5,132 bases of DNA from an uncultured Eubacteriales bacterium (GTDB taxonomy: Bacteria; Bacillota; Clostridia; Oscillospirales; Oscillospiraceae), in assembly GCA_902475455.1 (NCBI GenBank), contig CABRZO010000169.1:1-5132 (forward strand), written 5' to 3'. Position numbers and translations under genes: made by a program. Below, piece after piece: positions 1 through 4,639 of this stretch. The notes under the pieces are model-generated. The model was given only the letters and a program-made list of their open reading frames with translations. It did no database searches and was not told the origin of the DNA. The stretch's first letter is position 1. Each line of letters starts with the position of its first letter.

Positions 1-887
1 TTGTTGAAAAACTCGTCGGTGACGGTGATGCCCACGCTCTCCCCGGCCTTGAGGGTGCTCTTCTTGTCCCGAGGGGCCCAGTACTCCACGGTTTTCACCC
101 GGGTGGTCTTGCCCTCGGGGTAGATGGTGATCTCGTCCCCGGCGGACAGGGTACCCGACTCGATGCGGCCGGCGATGATCCGCCGGTCATCGAACTTGTA
201 CACGTCCTGAATAGGGAACCGGAGGGCCCGGTGCTCCAGGCCCTTCTCCTTCTCAATGGAGTCCATGGCCTCCAGGGCGGTCATGCCCTGCCACCAGGAC
301 AGCTTTTCGCTGGGCTGGGTGATGTTCTGGCCCTCAAAGGCGGAGATGGGAATATAGCCGATGGGGTGGACATGCAGGGCGTTCAGATATTCCTCCATAT
401 CCCGCTGGATCTGGTCAAAGACTTCCTGGCTGTATCCCACCAGGTCCATCTTGTTCACCAGCACATAGCAGCGCTTGATGCCCAGCAGCGAGAGCAGATA
501 GGCGTGGCGCTTGGACTGCTCCTGGACCCCCTCGTGGGCGTCCACCATCAAAAAGGCGGCCTCGGCGTCGGCGGCGCCGGAGATCATGTTCTTCAGGAAC
601 TCCTTGTGGCCCGGGGCGTCGATGATCACATAGTCCCGCTTGTCCGTCTGGAACTGGATCTGGGTGGTGTCGATGGTGATGTTCTGCTTCTGCTCCTCCT
701 CGAAGGCGTCCAGCAGATAGGCGTACTCAAAGGGCTTGCCGCTCTCCTTGGAGATCCGCATCACCTTGTCCACGGTGCCCTGGGGCAGGGAGTGGGTGTC
801 GTAGAGCAGCCGGCCGATAAAGGTGGATTTGCCATGGTCCACATGGCCCACCACCACGATATTCAGAATTTCACGTTCGGTATTCAT
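1..887 (-). CDS. cysN: Sulfate adenylyltransferase subunit 1 (CysN GTPase), 3' end cut off by the window
   Basis: CysN is the GTP-hydrolysing regulatory subunit of the two-part ATP sulfurylase. Together with CysD it makes adenosine 5'-phosphosulfate (APS) and pyrophosphate from ATP and sulfate in the cytoplasm, and GTP hydrolysis drives the reaction. The 295 codons present show a complete elongation-factor-like G domain: P-loop GHVDHGKS at residues 14-21, the switch I motif ITID around 70-73 with Thr71, DAPGH at 90-94, NKMD at 145-148 and SAF at 182-184. A beta-barrel domain follows from about residue 220, and the rest lies outside the window. The ATG at 885-887 has GGGAG (895-899) seven bases upstream. 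The gene starts 18 bases after the cysD stop, so the two are surely co-transcribed. One small oddity is Asn69, where relatives usually have Gly just before ITID. Some CysN proteins carry a fused APS kinase (CysC) domain at the C-terminus; this cannot be judged here. Confidence 0.95.
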   Translation of the reverse strand, partial: MNTEREILNIVVVGHVDHGKSTFIGRLLYDTHSLPQGTVDKVMRISKESGKPFEYAYLLDAFEEEQKQNITIDTTQIQFQTDKRDYVIIDAPGHKEFLKNMISGAADAEAAFLMVDAHEGVQEQSKRHAYLLSLLGIKRCYVLVNKMDLVGYSQEVFDQIQRDMEEYLNALHVHPIGYIPISAFEGQNITQPSEKLSWWQGMTALEAMDSIEKEKGLEHRALRFPIQDVYKFDDRRIIAGRIESGTLSAGDEITIYPEGKTTRVKTVEYWAPRDKKSTLKAGESVGITVTDEFFN

Positions 888-905
888 CTGTTTGCTCCCT
901 CTCCC

Positions 906-1709
906 TTACATGTATCCGTCCTTGCGGAGCTTCTGCATGGCGTAGGCGTCCTCCTGGTCCTGGGCCCGGCCGGCCCGCTCGCCGGTGGTGGTGTGGCGCA
1001 GTTCCTCGATGATCTCGTCCACCGTGGTGGCATTGGACTTGATCTTGCCGGTGCAGGGGGCGCAGCCCAGAGAGCGGTAGCGGTAACCGTCCTTGGCAAA
1101 ATAGAGGTCAATGATGGGGATATTCTCCCGGCGGATGTACTCCCAGATATCAATCTCACTCCAGGCCAGCAGGGGATGGACCCGGATGTGGTTGCCCTTG
1201 GGGAAGTCGGTCTTGAACTGGTCCCAGAGCTCCGGGGGTTGGTTGGTGTAGTCCCACTCGTCGTTGGCGTTGCGCTCGGAGAACACCCGCTCCTTGGAGC
1301 GGCTGCCCTCTTCGTCCCGGCGGACGCCGACGATGAGGCCGTCAAACTCATACTGCTTGATGACCTGCTGCAGTGCGTCGGTCTTCAGGGCCTTGCAGCA
1401 CACCAGCTTGGGGTAGTCCTTGGGATTCATCCCCGCCTCCAGGGCGGCGGTATTGGTATGGACGATCAGATCCAGATCCAGCTCCTTGGCCACCTTGTCC
1501 CGGAAGGCAATCATCTCGGGAATTTTATAGGTGGTGTCCACATGGATAAAGGGAAACGGACAGTGACCGAAAAACGCCTTCTTTGCCAGCCAAAGCAGCA
1601 CGGTGGAGTCCTTGCCGATGCTCCAGAGCATACCCAGCTTACCCAGCTTTTTGTATGCCTCCCGCAGGATGTAGATGCTTTGTGCCTCCAGAGCGTCCAA
1701 ATGGTCCAT
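906..1709 (-). CDS. cysD: Sulfate adenylyltransferase subunit 2 (CysD)
   Basis: CysD is the catalytic ATP-pyrophosphatase-type subunit of ATP sulfurylase and partners with CysN to form APS, the first step of sulfate assimilation. The 267-residue protein has the PP-loop SIGKDS at residues 30-35, the VGVRRDEEGSRSKER block at about 127-141, the HPLLAWSEIDIWEYI segment characteristic of PAPS-reductase/CysD folds, the LGCAPCTG stretch, and the conserved tail with ERAGRAQDQED. It is somewhat shorter than the roughly 300-residue enterobacterial CysD, but complete at both ends. The ATG is preceded by a perfect AGGAGG (1718-1723) at eight bases. The gene is first in the operon, behind a strong promoter at 1770-1798, and cysN follows after 18 bases. 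The reading frames antisense to it show no protein-like features and are shadows. Confidence 0.96.
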   Translation of the reverse strand: MDHLDALEAQSIYILREAYKKLGKLGMLWSIGKDSTVLLWLAKKAFFGHCPFPFIHVDTTYKIPEMIAFRDKVAKELDLDLIVHTNTAALEAGMNPKDYPKLVCCKALKTDALQQVIKQYEFDGLIVGVRRDEEGSRSKERVFSERNANDEWDYTNQPPELWDQFKTDFPKGNHIRVHPLLAWSEIDIWEYIRRENIPIIDLYFAKDGYRYRSLGCAPCTGKIKSNATTVDEIIEELRHTTTGERAGRAQDQEDAYAMQKLRKDGYM

Positions 1710-1769
1710 TTGGTGATCCTCCTCTTGCTCTTACCTGTATCTTTTTCTGCCATTTTCATAGCTTTGTCT

Positions 1770-1798
1770 ATCATATGCTTTCCGCTCTGGTTCGTCAA
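1770..1798 (-). promoter_or_regulatory. Sigma-A-type promoter of cysD-cysN
   Basis: On the minus strand the -35 box TTGACG (1793-1798) and the -10 box TATGAT (1770-1775) are separated by exactly 17 bases. Each box matches five of six consensus positions. The predicted transcription start is near 1763, giving a leader of about 54 bases. That is too short for a SAM riboswitch or a T-box, so control probably acts on the DNA, through a protein. Confidence 0.85.
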
Positions 1799-1803
1799 GA
1801 GCG
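1783..1803. promoter_or_regulatory. Inverted repeat across the cys -35 box (candidate operator)
   Basis: The sequence is CGCTCT (1783-1788), nine bases, then AGAGCG (1798-1803), a perfect 6-bp inverted repeat with half-site centres 15 bp apart. It brackets the -35 box TTGACG of the cysD promoter. A dimeric repressor bound here would block RNA polymerase. The repeat is directly visible; the operator role is inferred, and the regulator is not in the window. Confidence 0.4.
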
Positions 1804-1809
1804 CAATTG

Positions 1810-1828
1810 TAACTTTTTCTTAACTTTT
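1810..1828. repeat. Tandem 8-bp repeat with 11-bp period upstream of the cys promoter
   Basis: TAACTTTT occurs at 1810-1817 and again at 1821-1828 (plus-strand reading), 11 bp apart, roughly one helical turn. On the minus strand this places AAAAGTTA twice, centred about 56 bases upstream of the predicted cysD start point. That is the usual place for an activator site or an A-rich UP element. The repeat is certain; its role is inferred. Confidence 0.45.
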
Positions 1829-1829
1829 C

Positions 1830-1845
1830 GCGCCGCCAGCGGCGC
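1830..1845. repeat. GC-rich palindrome between the terminator and the cys promoter
   Basis: GCGCCGC (1830-1836) and GCGGCGC (1839-1845) form a perfect 7-bp inverted repeat with a two-base centre, so a folded RNA would have six pairs and a tetraloop. No T-tract follows on either strand, so it is not a standard terminator. It may be a backup RNA-processing hairpin behind the upstream terminator, or a simple palindromic protein site. Confidence 0.35.
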
Positions 1846-1848
1846 CCT

Positions 1849-1883
1849 AAAAGAATGCCGCAGAACAAAAGGCGTTCTGCGGC
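1849..1883 (-). terminator. Intrinsic terminator of the upstream hypothetical gene
   Basis: On the minus strand a perfect 10-bp stem (GCCGCAGAAC pairing with GTTCTGCGGC, 1857-1866 and 1874-1883) encloses a seven-base loop. It is followed by the T-rich run ATTCTTTT. The stem begins 14 bases after the TGA of the 138-codon gene and ends before the cys promoter, so it separates the two units. The T-run is interrupted by A and C, so some read-through into cysDN is possible. Confidence 0.8.
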
Positions 1884-1897
1884 AAAATGTTCCAAAT

Positions 1898-2314
1898 TCA
1901 GATCAGATCGCTTTCCACCTGGACGTGGTCGGTGCCATGGGCCTCGAACTCCGCCATATAGGCGTCCATCCGCCGGGTGAGCTCCGCAAAATTGGACTCG
2001 TCGATGGGGGCGTCGTCCATATCCCGCCGGGCCAGTTCCTCCGCCAGGATGTCGAAGAACACCGCGTCCTCATAGTCGGCAATGGCCTCGTGGATCCCAC
2101 CTTCGGCAAAAGCCCGGGAGGGCACCACCTCGCCCTGCCATACCTCCGCCAGAGTGGGCATTCCCGCCTCGGCGGCCTTGGAGAACAGCAGCGACTCCAC
2201 CTCGTCATAGTCCTGGAACCGATCGTCCCCCCGGGCGGAATTGAGCACCCAGTTTCCGATATAGGCCATATCCAACAATCTTCTGAACTGCTTGGATGTC
2301 AAATGAAGATCCAC
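1898..2314 (-). CDS. Conserved hypothetical protein, 138 residues, acidic
   Basis: The function is not known to me. The GTG start at 2312-2314 is chosen because AGGAGG (2323-2328) lies eight bases upstream. The frame stays open up to an ATG at 2452, but that extension would run across the -10 and -35 boxes of the gene's own promoter and a GC-rich hairpin. The protein is soluble-looking and strongly acidic, with no signal peptide or membrane segment. It opens with a helical segment, LTSKQFRRLLDMAYIGNWVLN (about residues 5-25), and has a second helical block, YEDAVFFDILAEELARRD (about 81-98). From memory, the GNW and YED..FF..LA..LARRD patterns recall an uncharacterised conserved bacterial family, but I cannot check this. 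The gene is monocistronic, with its own promoter and terminator, and is divergent from murI. Confidence 0.8.
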   Translation of the reverse strand: MDLHLTSKQFRRLLDMAYIGNWVLNSARGDDRFQDYDEVESLLFSKAAEAGMPTLAEVWQGEVVPSRAFAEGGIHEAIADYEDAVFFDILAEELARRDMDDAPIDESNFAELTRRMDAYMAEFEAHGTDHVQVESDLI

Positions 2315-2322
2315 GGGGATCG

Positions 2323-2328
2323 CCTCCT
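2323..2328 (-). promoter_or_regulatory. Ribosome binding site fixing the GTG start
   Basis: AGGAGG on the minus strand sits eight bases before the GTG at 2314. It decides the start against the upstream in-frame ATG at 2452. Confidence 0.85.
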
Positions 2329-2345
2329 CTGCTGAACAGACTGAA

Positions 2346-2378
2346 ACCGGTCCCGGGGCGGGCGTTCGCCCCGCCGGT
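2346..2378 (-). other. Stable 5'-leader hairpin of the hypothetical gene
   Basis: On the minus strand ACCGG plus CGGGGC pairs with GCCCCG plus CCGGT, giving 11 base pairs with an eight-base loop and a three-base bulge (GGA). The hairpin begins at or within a base or two of the predicted transcription start (about 2378). It leaves the ribosome binding site at 2323-2328 single-stranded. No T-run follows, so it is not an attenuator of the usual kind. A 5'-terminal stem of this kind often protects mRNA from 5'-end-dependent decay; that role is inferred. Confidence 0.55.
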
Positions 2379-2384
2379 AGCATT

Positions 2385-2412
2385 ATTATAATATATTCTT
2401 CCGGAAAGTCAA
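2385..2412 (-). promoter_or_regulatory. Near-consensus promoter of the hypothetical gene
   Basis: On the minus strand TTGACT (2407-2412) and a perfect TATAAT (2385-2390) are separated by 16 bases. The predicted start near 2378 gives a leader of about 64 bases. The promoter looks strong, which suggests that the small protein is well expressed. Confidence 0.85.
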
Positions 2413-2466
2413 ATGTGCGCCGGGCCTCCGCCCCCCTGGAAATCACCGGCAAAATGCGGGAAATGA

Positions 2467-2495
2467 TTTACTTGTTTTATCTGTTATGGTATCAT
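2467..2495 (+). promoter_or_regulatory. Probable promoter of the murI operon (extended -10)
   Basis: TTTACT (2467-2472) and TATCAT (2490-2495) are 17 bases apart. TGG precedes the -10 box, giving the TGn extension that compensates for a weak -35. The start would be near 2502, with a leader of about 67 bases. An alternative pair, TTGTTT (2472-2477) with TAGGAT (2495-2500), is a poorer match. The promoter faces away from that of the hypothetical gene, with the two -35 boxes 54 bases apart. Confidence 0.6.
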
Positions 2496-2535
2496 AGGAT
2501 ATTAAAGCAAAAGGATTTTATCCCTGAAATAAAGC

Positions 2536-2550
2536 CTGCCCAATGGGCAG
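2536..2550 (+). other. Small hairpin in the murI leader
   Basis: CTGCCC (2536-2541) and GGGCAG (2545-2550) form a six-base-pair stem with an AAT loop, ending five bases before the GGAGG ribosome binding site. It is not followed by T residues. It may set the folding around the ribosome binding site, or may be incidental. Confidence 0.4.
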
Positions 2551-2555
2551 ATAAT

Positions 2556-2560
2556 GGAGG
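2556..2560 (+). promoter_or_regulatory. Ribosome binding site fixing the murI start
   Basis: GGAGG lies eight bases before the ATG at 2569. An in-frame ATG at 2554 overlaps this site and has no ribosome binding site of its own, so 2569 is preferred. Confidence 0.85.
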
Positions 2561-2568
2561 TAATCCCC

Positions 2569-3384
2569 ATGGACAACCGCCCCATCGGCGTGTTTGATTC
2601 CGGCCTGGGGGGGCTGACCGCCGTGCGCCGTCTGGCTGCCCTGATGCCCAATGAAAACATCATCTACTTCGGCGACACCGGCCGGGTCCCCTACGGCACC
2701 CGCTCCCGGGAGACCATTCTCCGCTACGCCGCCCAGGATGTCAACTTTCTTCGCACCTTTGACCTGAAGGCCATCGTCATCGCCTGCGGCACTGTGTCCT
2801 CCATCGCCCTGGCCCAGCTGGCCCGGCAGCAGCGGGAGCCGGTGTTCGGGGTGGTGGCCCCCACCGCCCTCCAGGCGGCCCAGCGGACCCGCAATGGAAA
2901 GATCGGCATCATCGCCACCCCCGCCACCATCCGCACCGGGGCCTATGAGCGGATCATCACCAGCCATAACCCGGCGGCCCAGCTCTTTGACCAGCCCTGC
3001 CCCCTCTTCGTCCCCCTGGTGGAAAACGGCCGCACCCGGCCCGGGGATATCGTCATCGAGACGGTGGTGGCGGAATACCTCTCCCCCCTGCGCCAGGCCG
3101 GGGTGGACACCCTGGTGCTGGGCTGCACCCACTACCCCCTGCTGACCGACGTGATTAGTCAGTACATGGGCCCCGAAGTCACCCTCATCGACTCCGGCGC
3201 CGCCGTGGCCGACCAGCTCCAGGGCTGGTTGCGGCAGCAGCAGCGGGAGGCGGACCCGGATCAGGTGGGCCAGTACCGCTGGTATGTCAGCGACAGCGTG
3301 GACAGCTTCCACGACCTGGCCTCCATCTTCCTGGGCCGGGAGGTCACCGAGCCGGTGGAGCAGATCGCCATCGAAAACTACTGA
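2569..3384 (+). CDS. murI: Glutamate racemase (MurI)
   Basis: MurI is a cytoplasmic, cofactor-independent racemase that converts L-glutamate to D-glutamate for the peptidoglycan stem peptide. The 271 residues show the family landmarks: GVFDSGLGGLT from residue 7 with Asp10 and Ser11, FGDTGRVPYG at 34-43, the first catalytic cysteine Cys73, PLVENG with Glu152, and LGCTHYPLL with the second catalytic cysteine Cys186 and His188. Both halves of the pseudosymmetric alpha/beta fold are complete and the length is normal. One oddity is that the first cysteine motif reads ACGTVSS instead of the usual ACNTA(S/T); the substrate-contacting asparagine is Gly74. Since all other catalytic residues are kept, the enzyme is probably active. 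The gene is first in an apparent operon with the YwiB-like and ArgS-like genes (54-base gap, then an overlap). The start is chosen from the GGAGG at 2556-2560. Confidence 0.95.
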   Translation: MDNRPIGVFDSGLGGLTAVRRLAALMPNENIIYFGDTGRVPYGTRSRETILRYAAQDVNFLRTFDLKAIVIACGTVSSIALAQLARQQREPVFGVVAPTALQAAQRTRNGKIGIIATPATIRTGAYERIITSHNPAAQLFDQPCPLFVPLVENGRTRPGDIVIETVVAEYLSPLRQAGVDTLVLGCTHYPLLTDVISQYMGPEVTLIDSGAAVADQLQGWLRQQQREADPDQVGQYRWYVSDSVDSFHDLASIFLGREVTEPVEQIAIENY

Positions 3385-3438
3385 CCCACCCCATCCGGCC
3401 GGTCACATCAAGAATTTCAGAAACCGGAGTTTACTACT

Positions 3439-3876
3439 ATGGAAAAAGACGTCATCATCTCCATTCAGGGCATGCAGCACTATGCCGGGATGGACAGCGA
3501 CAACATTGAACTGGTCACCGAGGGCAAGCTGGAGGAGACCGAGGGCAGCCTGCTGCTGTCCTACCAGGAGAGCGAGCTCACCGGTATGGAGGGTACCACT
3601 ACCGTGTTCCAGGTGGAACCGGAGCGGGTCACTCTGCTGCGCACCGGCAGCGTCAGCTCCCAGATGGTATTTGAGACGGGCCGCCGCCACATGTCCCTCT
3701 ACTCCACCCCCTTTGGCAGCATGGAGATCGGCATTCTGGCCCGGAAGCTCCACTCCACCCTGGACCAGGATGGGGGCAAGCTGGAGATTGATTACGACAT
3801 TGAAATCAATCATACCCTGATGGGCCAGAGCCTGTTCCGCATCGACGTGCGGGAGTCCTCCCCGGTCAAATGCTGA
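3439..3876 (+). CDS. DUF1934 / YwiB-like calycin-fold protein
   Basis: This 145-residue protein matches the YwiB (DUF1934) family, whose members are small cytoplasmic beta-barrels of about 140 residues with a calycin-like fold and no established function. What can be seen is a string of alternating beta-strands: the opening DVIISIQGMQ, then SYQESELTGMEGTTTVFQV (about 34-52), VTLLRTG, MVFETGRRHMSLYSTPFGSM (about 69-88), and a closing GGKLEIDYDIEIN. The TGMEGT and YSTPFG signatures are typical of the family. There is no signal peptide. GGAG (3426-3429) lies nine bases before the ATG. The stop overlaps the start of the next gene by seven bases, which suggests coupled translation. In many Firmicutes, including Bacillus subtilis, ywiB lies next to argS, and here the neighbour is an ArgS-like protein. 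Confidence 0.88.
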   Translation: MEKDVIISIQGMQHYAGMDSDNIELVTEGKLEETEGSLLLSYQESELTGMEGTTTVFQVEPERVTLLRTGSVSSQMVFETGRRHMSLYSTPFGSMEIGILARKLHSTLDQDGGKLEIDYDIEINHTLMGQSLFRIDVRESSPVKC

Positions 3877-4544
3877 CCCCCACCGGTCCCATTGCCGCCG
3901 CCCAGGAGGCCGCCCGGACCCTGCTGACCCGGGCGCTCCGGGAAGGCAACCCGGAGGGCAGCCCGTCGGCCCCGGTTCGAATTCTCTTCTCCCCCGAGGG
4001 TGACGGTGGGGATCTGGCCTCCCCCTACGCTGAAATTCTGGGGGCAGACCCGGCTCTGCTGGCCCAGCGGGTGGGGCCCCACCCCTATTTTACCCGGTGT
4101 TATCCCAACTGGGGCTGGATTGCCTTTGACCTGTCGGAAGAATGGTGGCAGCAGGCCCGGGCCTGGCAGCCCGACAGAACCCCGATGCCCCTGCCCCCTC
4201 TGCCGCCCATCCCCGATTTTCCCGCCCGGATCTCGGCGGAATCCTGGCGTATCAATGCCCTGCTGGGCCGACCCCAGCCCCAGATTGCCGCCCGGCTGGA
4301 CCGGGGCAACCCGGCGGTGCTGCTCCGGCTGGTCCAGCGCCGGGCTTTCAGGACTCCTTCGGGCCAGAGTGATCGGGCTCTGGCGGGGCTGGCTTTGCAG
4401 GCCCTGGAGACCCAGGCCCCCAAACCGCTGATTCTGACCCTGATGAAGCTGGCCCAGCGCTACCTCCGCTCCCCCGGGGAGGATGCCCTGGTGGCCAAGG
4501 CCCTGGACCGGGGGCTGGCGGTTTTGGAGGGTTCGGGGAAATAA
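3870..4544 (+). CDS. ArgS-derived protein lacking the catalytic core (N-terminal domain plus DALR-like domain)
   Basis: I read this 224-residue protein as two ends of an arginyl-tRNA synthetase joined without the middle. Residues about 8-95 resemble the ArgS N-terminal (Add-1) domain, which contacts the tRNA D-loop: GGDLASPYAEILGADPALLAQRV (46-68) follows the pattern of the ArgS GDYAT..A..LA....P..IA segment, and GWIAFDLSEEWW (82-93) that of GFINF.LS..W. A proline-rich linker spans 101-118. Residues about 125-221 look all-helical like the DALR anticodon-binding domain, with P..LI.TLMKLAQRYLRS at 184-201 and ALDRGLAVL at 211-219. The whole Rossmann core, including the HIGH and KMSKS motifs, is absent, so it cannot aminoacylate. 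The ATG overlaps the ywiB stop; a GGGAG lies 14 bases upstream, too far to be ideal, so coupling is likely. The frame is intact, which argues against a decaying pseudogene. The coding region is well supported; the ArgS relation is from remembered patterns. Confidence 0.78.
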   Translation: MLTPTGPIAAAQEAARTLLTRALREGNPEGSPSAPVRILFSPEGDGGDLASPYAEILGADPALLAQRVGPHPYFTRCYPNWGWIAFDLSEEWWQQARAWQPDRTPMPLPPLPPIPDFPARISAESWRINALLGRPQPQIAARLDRGNPAVLLRLVQRRAFRTPSGQSDRALAGLALQALETQAPKPLILTLMKLAQRYLRSPGEDALVAKALDRGLAVLEGSGK

Positions 4545-4573
4545 TCGGTTCAACCCCGAGTATTTACAAAAAA

Positions 4574-4604
4574 TTCACCGCCTTTTTGGTATTTTCAGTA
4601 CAAT
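4574..4604 (+). promoter_or_regulatory. Possible promoter of the response-regulator gene
   Basis: In the 95-base AT-rich gap a good -10 box, TACAAT (4599-4604), has only a poor -35 partner, TTCACC (4574-4579), at a long 19-base spacing. A start near 4611 would give a leader of about 29 bases. The weak -35 could mean that an activator is needed, possibly the regulator itself. The gene may instead be read from the murI operon. Confidence 0.35.
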
Positions 4605-4639
4605 AGACCTTAAGCAACGCAAAAAAAGAGGTGCTCGTG

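Noticed and set aside
1758..1771. ATAG-N6-CTAT inverted repeat at the cys transcription start as an operator
   Set aside because: Four-base arms in an AT-rich stretch are expected by chance; the repeat at 1783-1803 is a better candidate.
1511..1798. Possible leader peptide or small gene overlapping the start of cysD
   Set aside because: The frame starts upstream of the predicted transcript start, has no stop before cysD, and turns into out-of-frame cysD sequence.
231..1823. Very long plus-strand open frame (530 codons) antisense to cysD and cysN
   Set aside because: It is the mirror of two well-recognised genes in GC-rich DNA. Its translation is a low-complexity run of Leu, Gly, Val and His with no domain, no ribosome binding site and no promoter, and it crosses the cys promoter.
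1710..1897. Riboswitch, T-box or CRISPR-like structure upstream of cysDN
   Set aside because: The transcribed leader is only about 54 bases, and no conserved riboswitch or repeat-spacer pattern is present; the hairpins there belong to a terminator and a palindrome.
2315..2452. 46-residue N-terminal extension of the hypothetical gene from the ATG at 2452
   Set aside because: It would span the gene's own -35 and -10 boxes and the leader hairpin, and has no ribosome binding site. The GTG at 2314 has a perfect AGGAGG.
2415..2597. 60-codon plus-strand frame in the murI leader
   Set aside because: It runs into murI in another frame, starts upstream of the likely murI promoter, and lacks a ribosome binding site.
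2518..3312. 264-codon minus-strand frame opposite murI
   Set aside because: It is Gly- and His-rich shadow coding antisense to a clear glutamate racemase, with no start signals.
4533..4559. Inverted repeat TCGGGG / CCCCGA at the end of the ArgS-like gene as a terminator
   Set aside because: The stem is six pairs with a 15-base loop, includes the stop codon, and no T-run follows. No convincing terminator is seen before the response regulator.
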